From Photobacterium sanctipauli (GTDB lineage: Bacteria; Pseudomonadota; Gammaproteobacteria; Enterobacterales; Vibrionaceae), in the NCBI RefSeq assembly GCF_003026495.1, contig NZ_PYMA01000018.1, forward strand, positions 46,966-110,965: a stretch of 64,000 bases of DNA, given 5' to 3'. A program made the translations under genes and the position numbers. Within the stretch, counting starts at the first letter, position 1; every line of letters starts with the position of its first letter. Positions 23,268 through 32,028 of this stretch are shown piece after piece. A model generated the notes under the pieces. That model did no database searches. It was not told the origin of the DNA and worked only from the letters and a program-made list of their open reading frames with translations.

Positions 23268-24698
23268 CTAAATATCAAACAGGTTGGTGTCTCTAACAAG
23301 CTCGCGAGGGAGCCCATTTTTAATGCGATTACCTACCCATTTACCAATACCAATTGGGTAATCACGATAGGTTACAATCACTTCCCCTTTACCAGATAGA
23401 TCTTCAGGTCGAATATCACGGCCCATAAACCATTCTTTTGCCTGCTCAGATGTAAAGGCAACAACGGTACTCTCGTTACCTTTGGCAAGCGTCATGACAG
23501 CTTCATGCTGCCAGCGATAGCCTTTTTTGTGCTGCTCAGCCAGTTTAATACCAATACGCTGGAAGCGAATTTCTTTGATCAAATCGCGAAGTTGAGAAGG
23601 GAATAACCACACCTCTTTGTCGCGCAGCCAAATGTCACTGCCTTCAGGAATAACGAGGTCAAGATCTTGCTTGATGCTGGTGGCGACCGCTTCGGCGTCT
23701 TTAGTATTGGCTTGGGCGAAAGGGAATTTACCCTTACGCTTTTTTATTGCCGGTGATTCAACAGCGGCTAACTTACGGATACGGGCAACGAAAAATCCTT
23801 CGCTGTCGTATATTTGCGGATAGACATGAAGAAAGCCTTCTTCTGTTAATGCCTTGTCTGCCCCATCAAATAAGTCAGCTAATGACTCGAATTCGACCGC
23901 ATCACCAAATGTTTCTTTTAGGTGGCGACAAACACCTTGGTTTTCACTTAAGTTAAGGGTACAGGTTGAGTAGACCATCACACCGCCGGGCTTGAGGGCT
24001 TGGAAGCCACTAACGATGAGGTTACGCTGTACGGCTGCGATATCTTCAACTGACTGCAAGCTCCAGTTTTCCATCGCGTCATCATCTTTACGGATGGCGC
24101 CTTCGCCAGAGCAAGGCGCGTCGAGCAGAATAGAATCGAAGGACTCAGGCGCCCAGCTGCCAAACACACAGCCGTCGAAATGGGTTAGGGCGGCATTGTA
24201 GACACCACAACGTTGGAGGTTAGAGTGCAGTACTTTAATGCGGCTAGCAGCTAGTTCATTGGCAACCAAGGCGCCACGGTTTTTCATTGCACTGGCAATC
24301 TGCGTGGTTTTCGACCCCGGAGCTGATGCCATATCAAGCACACAGTCCAGCGCGTCATTGTCTTTGAGTAATGCAGTAACAGGCATCATAGAGCTAGCTT
24401 CTTGAATGTAGAAAAGCCCGGCCATGTGCTCGGCTGTGTTACCCAGAGAAACGCTGTCTTCGTCGTCGCGAGTGATCCAGAAACCGGTCTCGCACCATGG
24501 CACAGGTGTGAGGTGCCAACCTTTATCCGCGACACGTGCAAGGAAATCTTCAACACTGATCTTAAGCGTGTTTACTCGAATGCTGCGACGGAGCGGGGTT
24601 TTACAGATCGCGATAAACTCGTCCATGTCGAGGTGATCGGGCATGATTTGGCGAATTTGTTCAATGAAAGCGTCTGGAATGTGGATATTAGGATGCAA
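23268..24698 (-). CDS. rsmF: 16S rRNA m5C1407 methyltransferase RsmF
   Basis: A 476-aa protein matching E. coli RsmF/YebU (479 aa). An N-terminal region with 'RRSIRVNTLKIS' precedes the Rossmann methyltransferase core with SAM motif 'VLDMASAPGSKTTQIA', the two catalytic cysteines in 'LLDAPCSGEGAIRK' and 'VYSTCTLN', and a C-terminal PUA-like domain. It methylates C1407 in the decoding centre of 30S subunits. It follows letA-letB as in E. coli, but a hairpin (24752-24782) lies between letB and rsmF. Confidence 0.95.
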   Translation of the reverse strand: MHPNIHIPDAFIEQIRQIMPDHLDMDEFIAICKTPLRRSIRVNTLKISVEDFLARVADKGWHLTPVPWCETGFWITRDDEDSVSLGNTAEHMAGLFYIQEASSMMPVTALLKDNDALDCVLDMASAPGSKTTQIASAMKNRGALVANELAASRIKVLHSNLQRCGVYNAALTHFDGCVFGSWAPESFDSILLDAPCSGEGAIRKDDDAMENWSLQSVEDIAAVQRNLIVSGFQALKPGGVMVYSTCTLNLSENQGVCRHLKETFGDAVEFESLADLFDGADKALTEEGFLHVYPQIYDSEGFFVARIRKLAAVESPAIKKRKGKFPFAQANTKDAEAVATSIKQDLDLVIPEGSDIWLRDKEVWLFPSQLRDLIKEIRFQRIGIKLAEQHKKGYRWQHEAVMTLAKGNESTVVAFTSEQAKEWFMGRDIRPEDLSGKGEVIVTYRDYPIGIGKWVGNRIKNGLPRELVRDTNLFDI

Positions 24699-24751
24699 GG
24701 GTATATCTCGATTAACTAGCTGTGGGGCGGGAGTTTATCATTTGCAGCAGG

Positions 24752-24782
24752 TAAAAAGAAAGGAGCCATAAAAGCTCCTTTC
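24752..24782 (-). terminator. Terminator between letB and rsmF
   Basis: GAAAGGAGC / GCTCCTTTC stem. The minus-strand U-tract is CTTTTTAC. It may reduce read-through from letAB into rsmF. Confidence 0.7.
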
Positions 24783-24811
24783 GTGATTGATTTATAGTGT
24801 CTATGCGCGAT

Positions 24812-27442
24812 TTAGTCTTTAGGAATCGCCGTGCGCCAGGTTTTCCACTCTGGTTGTGCTGCTTCGTATAAGAAGAAGCGGTCATCACTGATTGCTCTTG
24901 GCGAGAGAGGTTGTGATTCTGGTGTGGCAAAGGCAATACCGCCGCGAATTAGGCTGTCTACCGTGCCTGTTTGAATCGATGCGCCAGTTAAGCCGATAGT
25001 CACATCAAGCCCAGATGCATTCCAGAACACGGTATCATTGCGTACCAAGTGGCTATATTGCTGTTCGATTTGCGCTTCAACAATCACGCGGTCAGCCAGC
25101 TCGCCAAGGCTCACGTCCACCACTTGGCCAACTTGAATGTCACGGTAGAGCAGTGGCGTACCAACGGCAACTGAATTGCGGTTTTCACTTTCCAGTATCA
25201 CGTGCAGGCCGGCATCGAACTGCTCGGTAACGTCCAAGTCAAAAGTTTGCGAGTAATGGCCTTCGGTCCCCGGTGTGACCGCAATGTAGCTACCCAGCAA
25301 GGTATCGAGATCTTCGGCGCCGGTGAGGCTCAGCTTAGGTGTGACCACCCAAAAATGGCTGTCTGATTTAGCCAGTGGGGTGACATACTTAGGGAAAAGG
25401 CGCGCCTGAATGATCACCTGGCTAGTTTCAAAGTCTGGGGTAATATCAACCACCTTACCCACGTTCACCCCTTGGTAACGGATATCAGCACCAACCGATA
25501 CCGCTTTGGCGTCGTTAGCTTTTAGCGATACCACTAAGCCAAAGTCTCTTGCTTCTTTAAAGCTAGGGTATAGCTTGTAGCGATTGTTGGCTAAGTTGGT
25601 TACTCCGGGCATTTCATCAAATGCGATTCCGCCTTTAATCAAGGTAGCGAGTGGGTCGGCTTTGACATTCACTCCGCCGAGTCCTGCTTCTACTTCAATG
25701 CCTGAGCGGTTCCAGAATACCGTGTCAGGTTTGATTAAGTGGCGGTACTTACGCTCGACGTTAATGCTGATGGTGACACCGTCACGGGTTAGGGCGTAAT
25801 CTTTTACTTTACCAACTTGCAAGTTGCGGTATAGCACTGGGCTGCCTTCGCTGACGGGTGGTAACTCATCAGCAAATAGGTTGACCGTTGAATAGCCCGA
25901 TGCCTGTTCTACTGCTAAGTCGGCCAGCTTCTTGCTCTTGTAAAGCGGGTAGTTATCGAGGATTTTACGGCTGCCTGTACTGGTAAAGCTGATATTTTGG
26001 CTGATGATTTGATCGGCTGGCGGCACAGTAAGATCAAGCCCTTCACCGCTGAGGTTTGCAGTGATACCGCCATCAATAAAGAAACGGCTACCAGAGCGAA
26101 CGAGTTTGGTGTACTCAGGACGGACAATTACATCAAAACGGATTTGTTTGCCATCAAGGCTAACACGCTTCACACGGCCAACGTCGATACCACGGTGTTT
26201 AAGCTTGGTGCCACGTTTGATTCCAAAGCTTTCACTGGCGTAAAGCGAAAAATTAGCCACGCCAGGTTGCTGCTCTTGCAATTCGTCTTGGCTGATCGCC
26301 GTGAATTGGCGGGTTTTCTCGCCGGTACCTGGCATAAGGGTGAGGTAGTTGCCACGGATCAGGTTACCGATGTTCTTCACGCCAGTTAGGGACAGTTCTG
26401 CTTCTTCAAGCAGCATCTTAGAGCCGGTATTAAGCAGCTCGCTCATGCTTGGTTCAATGGCTGCGTGGGCGACGATCTTCTGGCGCTCCTTATCGAGGCG
26501 AAGGTCGGAGATTTTGCCGATTTCCAAGCCACGGTAAACAATGGGCGCACCGCCAGCGTTGATGTTGTTGCCTTCAGGCAAATCAATGGTGATGGCAATA
26601 CCGCGGCCCGCAGTGTTTAGGTCAGGGTATAGGCGGAACAGGTGATTCGGTTCGATGGGCAAGCCTTCGTCCGGGGAGTCAAAGGCGATGGCACCACTGA
26701 TCATGGCTGATAGGCTTTCAAATTGAACGTCAACACCATTGAAACCAATATTGGCGCTCATGCCACTCACATTCCAGAAGCGGCTCTTGTTGGTGACCAG
26801 CTCACTGTATTGCGGCTTGATCAATACATCGATAACAACCCGCTTTCTGTCATGGCTAAGGGTGTAGTTGAAGACTTCACCCACAGGGATTTTTTTGTAG
26901 AGCACCTGAGAGCCAATGTTGATTGAGCCAAGGTGCGGCGAACGCAGCTGCACGCGCAAGCCTTCACCCAGTGGCGTATCGGCCGGTTGGTTATCAAGCG
27001 CCGTAAACTCATTATCGAATTTCCCTTCACCAGGTTGCAAGGCGATGTAGTTACCTGAAACCAAGGCATCTAAGCCTGATATACCCGTAATGGATGCTTT
27101 GGGTTTGACGAGCCAGAATTGGGTGCCTTCTTTCAAGGTTTGCACGGCTTCTGGGTAGATATCGGCTTCAACATAAATGCTTTGTAAGTCGTTAGACAAA
27201 TTCACATCACGAACAATACCCACTTCCAACCCTTGGTAGCGGATGGTTGTACGGCCTGCAACAAGGCCGGCAGCATCATTGAAATGAATTTTAATCCGTT
27301 CACCAGCTTCATTAACGGCTTTGAAAACGAGCCAACCAGCAAGCACAAGGGAGAGTACAGGCAGAATCCATAGGGGAGAGATGCCTTTGTCCCGTTTTAT
27401 GTTCACTGGCTCTGGTTGTTGATTATTTTGTCCGTTGTTCAT
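24812..27442 (-). CDS. letB: Lipid transport MCE-repeat protein LetB (YebT/PqiB family)
   Basis: An 876-aa protein, the same length class as E. coli LetB (YebT, 877 aa), whose seven stacked MCE rings form a periplasm-spanning tunnel. One N-terminal TM helix at about 23-43 ('PLWILPVLSLVLAGWLVFKA') is followed by seven MCE domains, each opening with a 'Y+G(+)(+)VG' element: 'RYQGLEVGIV', 'YKKIPVGEV', 'YRGLEIGKI', 'HRGIDVGRV', 'YRNLQVGKV', 'RYQGVNVGKV', 'YRDIQVGQV'. It moves lipids between inner and outer membranes with LetA. The start overlaps the end of letA by 20 bases, so they are co-translated. Confidence 0.93.
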   Translation of the reverse strand: MNNGQNNQQPEPVNIKRDKGISPLWILPVLSLVLAGWLVFKAVNEAGERIKIHFNDAAGLVAGRTTIRYQGLEVGIVRDVNLSNDLQSIYVEADIYPEAVQTLKEGTQFWLVKPKASITGISGLDALVSGNYIALQPGEGKFDNEFTALDNQPADTPLGEGLRVQLRSPHLGSINIGSQVLYKKIPVGEVFNYTLSHDRKRVVIDVLIKPQYSELVTNKSRFWNVSGMSANIGFNGVDVQFESLSAMISGAIAFDSPDEGLPIEPNHLFRLYPDLNTAGRGIAITIDLPEGNNINAGGAPIVYRGLEIGKISDLRLDKERQKIVAHAAIEPSMSELLNTGSKMLLEEAELSLTGVKNIGNLIRGNYLTLMPGTGEKTRQFTAISQDELQEQQPGVANFSLYASESFGIKRGTKLKHRGIDVGRVKRVSLDGKQIRFDVIVRPEYTKLVRSGSRFFIDGGITANLSGEGLDLTVPPADQIISQNISFTSTGSRKILDNYPLYKSKKLADLAVEQASGYSTVNLFADELPPVSEGSPVLYRNLQVGKVKDYALTRDGVTISINVERKYRHLIKPDTVFWNRSGIEVEAGLGGVNVKADPLATLIKGGIAFDEMPGVTNLANNRYKLYPSFKEARDFGLVVSLKANDAKAVSVGADIRYQGVNVGKVVDITPDFETSQVIIQARLFPKYVTPLAKSDSHFWVVTPKLSLTGAEDLDTLLGSYIAVTPGTEGHYSQTFDLDVTEQFDAGLHVILESENRNSVAVGTPLLYRDIQVGQVVDVSLGELADRVIVEAQIEQQYSHLVRNDTVFWNASGLDVTIGLTGASIQTGTVDSLIRGGIAFATPESQPLSPRAISDDRFFLYEAAQPEWKTWRTAIPKD

Positions 27443-28619
27443 AGTTGTCCCATATCAGACGAGAATCCAAGCTTTCCGCTGCAAGCATTGTTAAGACGAC
27501 GACGACACCGAAGGCAATAGCACCGGGGCCGGGGGTAAAATCGAGGAGCTGGTCACGGTCAATCAAAGTGACCATGATCGAAATAACAAATAGGTCCATC
27601 ATTGACCATTTGCCAATCCACTGGATAAAACGATACAGCTTCATTCGCTGCAAGTGGTTCACTTGGCGTTTGAACTGAATGGTCAGCAAAATAAAGGCAA
27701 GGCCAAGGATTTTGGCAACAGGCACAACGATACTGGCAACGAAGATGATGATGGCAATACCTAGCATGTCGGTTTTCACCAGCGTCGCCACACCAGAAAA
27801 AATGGTGTCTTCAGCGCGTTTACCGTTGTTTAGGAAAATCGAAATTGGGTACAGGTTGGCCGGAAAAATAAATACCGAAGCCGCAATAAGGTATGCCCAT
27901 GTTTTTTGGATGGAGTTTGGCATACGTTTGTGAAGTGGCGCTTGGCAGCGAACGCAGTGGCTATTTGTGCCCTGTGACATATGGCAGTGATGGCAATGAA
28001 CCGATAACTCATCAAGCTTGTGCTCGGTTTCCGGCTGCCAAGCTTCCCAGTAGCGGGTCAGGCTAATGCGCGATAGCAGCAATGCCATCAGAATTTGCAA
28101 AATAACCAGCGAGTAAAGGCCTGGGCCAACATAGATATCGGCATAGTCCTGCACTTTAAAACATGAGATACCTAGGCTCACCAAGAATACATCGAACATG
28201 GCCCAATGTTTTAGGTGGCCGATGATCCATGCAGAGCGCTTGAACAGTGTGAACTTGCGAAACTTTAGGCTGTACTGGGCTGAGAGCACCGAACCACAAA
28301 CCAGTAGTGGCGCAATGGAGCTACAAAAAAGGATAAGAAAAGCAACGGCTGGGAAGTCGGGCGCCAAAGTAAGGGTGCCTGATGGCAGCGTTGCCGGGAT
28401 CATCACGCCGAACAGGCGAATGGTGATCATAGGGAAAAAGTGAGCGGGAATGAAAAGGATTAGACATGCCAGCGCAATGGCAAACTCACCGGTAAAGCGG
28501 AAGGTACCGCCGCGATATAGCTTGGATTGACAGCGTGGGCAGTAAGCACTTTGTCCGTGTTCGGCGACCTGAGGTAGTACGGGAAGGTCGCAATCTGGAC
28601 ACAGTCTCGCTGTTGTCAT
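27423..28619 (-). CDS. letA: Integral membrane lipid transporter LetA (YebS/PqiA family)
   Basis: A 398-aa PqiA-family protein. Two zinc-ribbon elements, 'CPDCDLP...YCPRC' (about 7-33) and 'CHHCHMSQ...CVRC' (about 205-225), precede two sets of four TM helices. It loads or extracts lipids at the inner-membrane end of the LetB tunnel. It overlaps letB by 20 bases. In E. coli the neighbour is msrC; here a MITE-like element and an ABC exporter gene lie between letA and msrC. Confidence 0.92.
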   Translation of the reverse strand: MTTARLCPDCDLPVLPQVAEHGQSAYCPRCQSKLYRGGTFRFTGEFAIALACLILFIPAHFFPMITIRLFGVMIPATLPSGTLTLAPDFPAVAFLILFCSSIAPLLVCGSVLSAQYSLKFRKFTLFKRSAWIIGHLKHWAMFDVFLVSLGISCFKVQDYADIYVGPGLYSLVILQILMALLLSRISLTRYWEAWQPETEHKLDELSVHCHHCHMSQGTNSHCVRCQAPLHKRMPNSIQKTWAYLIAASVFIFPANLYPISIFLNNGKRAEDTIFSGVATLVKTDMLGIAIIIFVASIVVPVAKILGLAFILLTIQFKRQVNHLQRMKLYRFIQWIGKWSMMDLFVISIMVTLIDRDQLLDFTPGPGAIAFGVVVVLTMLAAESLDSRLIWDNYEQRTK

Positions 28620-28642
28620 GAAGATCTAATCCTTTAAATATA

Positions 28643-28804
28643 ATACCAACCTACATAAGTACTTGATCAGTCTTACTGGTTAAAATCGCTGTTCTCTGCG
28701 TTAGAGATTTTGTCATTAGAACCACTAATCACTGCAATCTCTGCCTTGATAACAACGATTTTTCCTGCGTAATACTTAGATCAACTACTTATGTAGGTTG
28801 GTAT
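28643..28804. repeat. MITE-like element with 27-bp terminal inverted repeats
   Basis: The left end ATACCAACCTACATAAGTAC... and the right end are inverted copies matching at 25 of 27 positions (28643-28669 and 28778-28804). The inner 108 bases are themselves partly palindromic: AAAATCGCTGTT near 28682 pairs with AACAACGATTTT near 28751. The whole element could thus fold into one long hairpin. There is no coding capacity. It lies upstream of letA and downstream of the ABC exporter, both on the minus strand. Confidence 0.75.
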
Positions 28805-28879
28805 AACCAAGCGTATGAACACGTTTTCAGGTGAACAATACCCTTGGTTAATCAATATCAGCACGAAATGAACACTATA

Positions 28880-30712
28880 TTATTTTCCGCTGATTCTGGC
28901 TACCGATACTTGGTCATCTTCTTGATAAAGTGTTGGTTCTGGCGACTGGACCGACCCGTATAAGGTCTGGTACAAGCCCGCTTCGTTAACCAATTCATGG
29001 TGTGTACCACACTGGCTAACCTGACCATCTTCGAGTACATAAATGAGATCAGCCTGTTTTACCGCAGATAGGCGATGCGCAACAATAAGCGTAGTACGAT
29101 CTGTCAAGAATTCGTTCAATGCCCGGTGCAAGGCAGCTTCTGTCGCGGTATCCAATGCCGAGGTTGCTTCATCCAAAATAACAAATTCTGGGTTAGCCAG
29201 TACCATGCGGGCAATCGCAAGGCGTTGGCGTTGACCGCCGGATAATTTGATCCCTTGGCGGCCAATTTCAGTGTCTAACCCTTCGGTTAAACGCTGAGTT
29301 ACATCGGTCATTTGCGCAATTTCCAACGCATGCCAAAGTTGATCATCAGTAAAGTTACCGCCAAGGGTTAAGTTATGGCGCATGGTATCGTTGAATAAGA
29401 CAGGCTGCTGAAGCACAACCGCCATCTTATCGCGCAGGGCTTCGTAGCTTACATCTTCAATTTGATGGCCATTAACCAATATCTCACCCTGGTTCTTTTG
29501 GTAAATGCCCAGCAGCAATTGAATTAGGGTTGACTTACCACCACCAGATGCACCAACCAACGCCACGCGTTTCCCGGCCGGGATGGTGAGGTTCAAGTCG
29601 TTTAGTACCTCTTTATCTTCATCATAAGAGAAGTGGATGTGCTTTAACTCAAGCTCTATTGAATGTGATTCGTTGAACGGATTTACTGTTTGGACAGGGC
29701 GCACTTCTTCCTCAATGGCAATTAAACCGTTAAGGCGTTGCATGGCCGCAGATGCGCTGTACCAGGCAAACTGAATCCCTAAGAGCTCTTGTACTGGGCC
29801 AAGCATGAACCAGAGATAACCAAATACGGCAAACATCTGACCAACAGAAAGGTCGGTGAACAACACCATGATCATTGCCATGGCACGGAACAGCTCGAAA
29901 CCAACTAAGAATAGAAGGAAAGAAATGCGGCCTGCAGCTTCAGACTGCCATGCGTATTTATCGGCATCGTGGCGGATATCATTGGCGTTTGATTTTAATT
30001 GGGTAAGAAACTCGCGCTCACGGTTGGCTGCTCGTAATTGGTAGATACCATCAAGGGTTTCTACCAGGCGCTGTTGGAATTTCTCGAATGCTTGGTTCTC
30101 CTTCTTCTTAAGGGTTTTAACTCGGTTACCCATCAACTTTGATGCGTAAACAACAATAGGGTTTACCAGAAGAATGAATAAGCCAAGTTGCCAATTTAAC
30201 CACAGGAGAATAACCGCGGTGCCAATGACCGTCAGTAGGCCAACCAGAAAACGACTGAGAGTATCACCGACAAACTTGTCGATGGTTTCAACATCGGTAA
30301 TTAGGTGAGAAGTGATACCACCACTGCCGCGTTCTTCGTATTGACGCATGCTGATGCGGCCTAACTTGTCGATTAGGTGCTGGCGCATATTGTAGGTGAT
30401 GTCTTTGGCGACCAAAGTGAACTGGCGGCTTTGAAGAATATTCAAAGCTTGCCCGGCAATACGCATCAATACTACAAACAGCAGGACTAACATGATGTAG
30501 GCAGTTGGCTGGTGCAGCGATTCAGGAAGAAAATGATTTAAGAATTCGATGCCGCCTGCTGGCTTTTCCAAAAGGATTTCATCAACCATCAATGGCATAA
30601 GAAGAGGAATAGGCACACTGATGAGTGTTGCCAGAATCGCAATAATATTGGCGAAGATTAACCGAGGACGATGATGTTTTGCTTGCTTTACTAGCCAAGA
30701 CCAGTTAATCAT
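28880..30712 (-). CDS. ABC exporter, fused permease and ATPase (MsbA/lipid-drug type)
   Basis: A 610-aa half-transporter. The start was chosen at 'MINWSWLVKQ', since the upstream in-frame ATG at 30772 adds an atypical hydrophobic stretch. Six TM helices occupy about 1-300. The nucleotide-binding domain has Walker A 'GASGGGKST', Q-loop 'VVLQQPVLF', signature 'LSGGQRQ', Walker B 'FVILDEATS' and His-switch 'VAHRLS'. It works as a homodimer. The substrate is unknown. A GATAAT-rich segment in its promoter (30734-30756) hints at iron control. It is inserted between two genes that are adjacent in E. coli. Confidence 0.85.
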   Translation of the reverse strand: MINWSWLVKQAKHHRPRLIFANIIAILATLISVPIPLLMPLMVDEILLEKPAGGIEFLNHFLPESLHQPTAYIMLVLLFVVLMRIAGQALNILQSRQFTLVAKDITYNMRQHLIDKLGRISMRQYEERGSGGITSHLITDVETIDKFVGDTLSRFLVGLLTVIGTAVILLWLNWQLGLFILLVNPIVVYASKLMGNRVKTLKKKENQAFEKFQQRLVETLDGIYQLRAANREREFLTQLKSNANDIRHDADKYAWQSEAAGRISFLLFLVGFELFRAMAMIMVLFTDLSVGQMFAVFGYLWFMLGPVQELLGIQFAWYSASAAMQRLNGLIAIEEEVRPVQTVNPFNESHSIELELKHIHFSYDEDKEVLNDLNLTIPAGKRVALVGASGGGKSTLIQLLLGIYQKNQGEILVNGHQIEDVSYEALRDKMAVVLQQPVLFNDTMRHNLTLGGNFTDDQLWHALEIAQMTDVTQRLTEGLDTEIGRQGIKLSGGQRQRLAIARMVLANPEFVILDEATSALDTATEAALHRALNEFLTDRTTLIVAHRLSAVKQADLIYVLEDGQVSQCGTHHELVNEAGLYQTLYGSVQSPEPTLYQEDDQVSVARISGK

Positions 30713-30733
30713 TTGGTTTGAATTGCCTTTCAC

Positions 30734-30756
30734 AATGATAATGATTCCTATTATTA
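30734..30756. promoter_or_regulatory. Possible Fur-type site in the ABC exporter/msrC divergent promoter
   Basis: AATGATAATGATTCCTATTA and flanking bases resemble overlapping GATAAT hexamers of the Fur consensus, but not perfectly. It lies 22 bases upstream of the exporter start. Confidence 0.3.
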
Positions 30757-30798
30757 AGTGTAAGGTTGCCATTCTAACGGCTATAGAAGGAGTAAGCC

Positions 30799-31257
30799 AT
30801 GGAAAATCGTACAGTAAATTACAACACGCTCACTAAGCAGGCCGTTGCACTGGTAGAAGGTGAGTCTGATATCGTTGCTAATATGTCTAATATTAGTGCG
30901 TTACTGGCGATGGAGTTAGAAGATATTAACTGGGTTGGCTTCTATATCCTTAAAGGTGAAGAACTTGTCCTTGGGCCATTTCAAGGTAAACCAGCTTGTG
31001 TTCGCATCCCTGTTGGCCGCGGCGTTTGCGGTACCGCGATATCTGAAAACCGAGTACAGCGCGTGGAAGACGTTCACCAATTCGAAGGGCACATTGCTTG
31101 CGATGCGGCGAGTAATTCAGAGATTGTTATTCCGTTTACAGTTAATGGCGAATTATACGGCGTGCTGGATATTGATAGCCCGATCCTGTCAAGATTTAAC
31201 CAATCTGATGAAGATGGACTAGTTACTTTGTTAGAAGAACTACAAAAAAGGCTCTAA
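30799..31257 (+). CDS. msrC: Free methionine-(R)-sulfoxide reductase MsrC (GAF domain)
   Basis: A 152-aa single GAF domain enzyme reducing free methionine-R-sulfoxide with thioredoxin. The three functional cysteines are present: Cys67 ('KPACVRI'), Cys77 ('GRGVCGTA') and Cys101 ('HIACDAAS'), corresponding to Cys84/94/118 of E. coli MsrC. Strong ribosome site GAAGGAG. It stands before proQ and prc, as in E. coli. Confidence 0.93.
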   Translation: MENRTVNYNTLTKQAVALVEGESDIVANMSNISALLAMELEDINWVGFYILKGEELVLGPFQGKPACVRIPVGRGVCGTAISENRVQRVEDVHQFEGHIACDAASNSEIVIPFTVNGELYGVLDIDSPILSRFNQSDEDGLVTLLEELQKRL

Positions 31258-31366
31258 TTGCATGCTTTCGGTGGTTTTTCAGCGTTAGGTAACTATAATA
31301 GCGGAACAATTTCTTTTTAATTAAAGTACTAACGGCGAGGAAGACTCGCTTTTGTCAGGAAAGTCC

Positions 31367-32011
31367 ATGGAAAACTCTGAAAAGCTAACGAACAGTAAAG
31401 AAGTCATTGCATACATTGCTGAGCGTTTCCCTAAATGTTTTACGGTTGAAGGTGAAGCGAAGCCTCTTAAGATTGGTATCTTCCAAGATTTGGCAGAACG
31501 CCTAAGTGAAGACCCAAAAGTAAGTAAAACTCAGCTGCGTACTGCTCTGCGTCAATACACTTCTTCCTGGCGTTACCTTCACGGCGTGAAAGCGGGTGCA
31601 AACCGTGTTGACCTAGATGGCAACGACTGTGGTGTGCTGGAACAGGAACATGTTGAGCACGCTAAAACTGCACTAGAAGAGAGCAAGGCGAAAGTACGCG
31701 CTCGTCGTAAAGAGCAGGCAGAAGCGAAAGCAGCTGCAAACAAAGACGGTGAGGCGAAAGCGAAAAAAATTCGTGCTAAATCGGCTAAACCAAAGAACAC
31801 TAAGCAAAAAACGTCTAAGATAAATAAAAAGCCTGTAGAAACAACCCGTGCACTAACGGCTGACGAAGTTGTTGTTGGTAAGAACGTAAGTGTAAACATG
31901 GGTACTGGTAACATGCCGGCTACTATTGTTGAAATTAATAAGGACGATGTGCGTGTTCGTCTATCAAATGGTCTAACCATGGTAGTTAAAGCGGAGCACC
32001 TGCGTTCATAA
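31367..32011 (+). CDS. proQ: RNA chaperone ProQ
   Basis: A 214-aa protein. The ATG at 31367 ('MENSEKLTNSKEVIAY') aligns with E. coli ProQ; an upstream TTG at 31352 only adds five residues. The FinO-like domain (about 5-120) has 'PLKIGIFQDLAERL', 'LRTALRQYTSSWRYL' and 'VDLDGNDCG'. A Lys/Ala-rich linker (about 110-165) is followed by a Tudor-like C-terminal domain ('VRLSNGLTMVVKAEHL'). It binds structured sRNAs and mRNA 3' ends. It is 17 bases upstream of prc and probably co-transcribed with it. Confidence 0.96.
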   Translation: MENSEKLTNSKEVIAYIAERFPKCFTVEGEAKPLKIGIFQDLAERLSEDPKVSKTQLRTALRQYTSSWRYLHGVKAGANRVDLDGNDCGVLEQEHVEHAKTALEESKAKVRARRKEQAEAKAAANKDGEAKAKKIRAKSAKPKNTKQKTSKINKKPVETTRALTADEVVVGKNVSVNMGTGNMPATIVEINKDDVRVRLSNGLTMVVKAEHLRS

Positions 32012-32028
32012 AGGAGAATGCTCGACGC

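Noticed and set aside
28643..28804. Rho-independent terminator reading of the inverted repeat
   Set aside because: The repeats are 108 bases apart at their inner ends and lack a U-tract, so a transposon-like element explains them better.
31579..31980. Minus-strand frame of 133 codons inside proQ
   Set aside because: Shadow of the Lys/Ala-rich ProQ linker; no start signal, and proQ is unambiguous.
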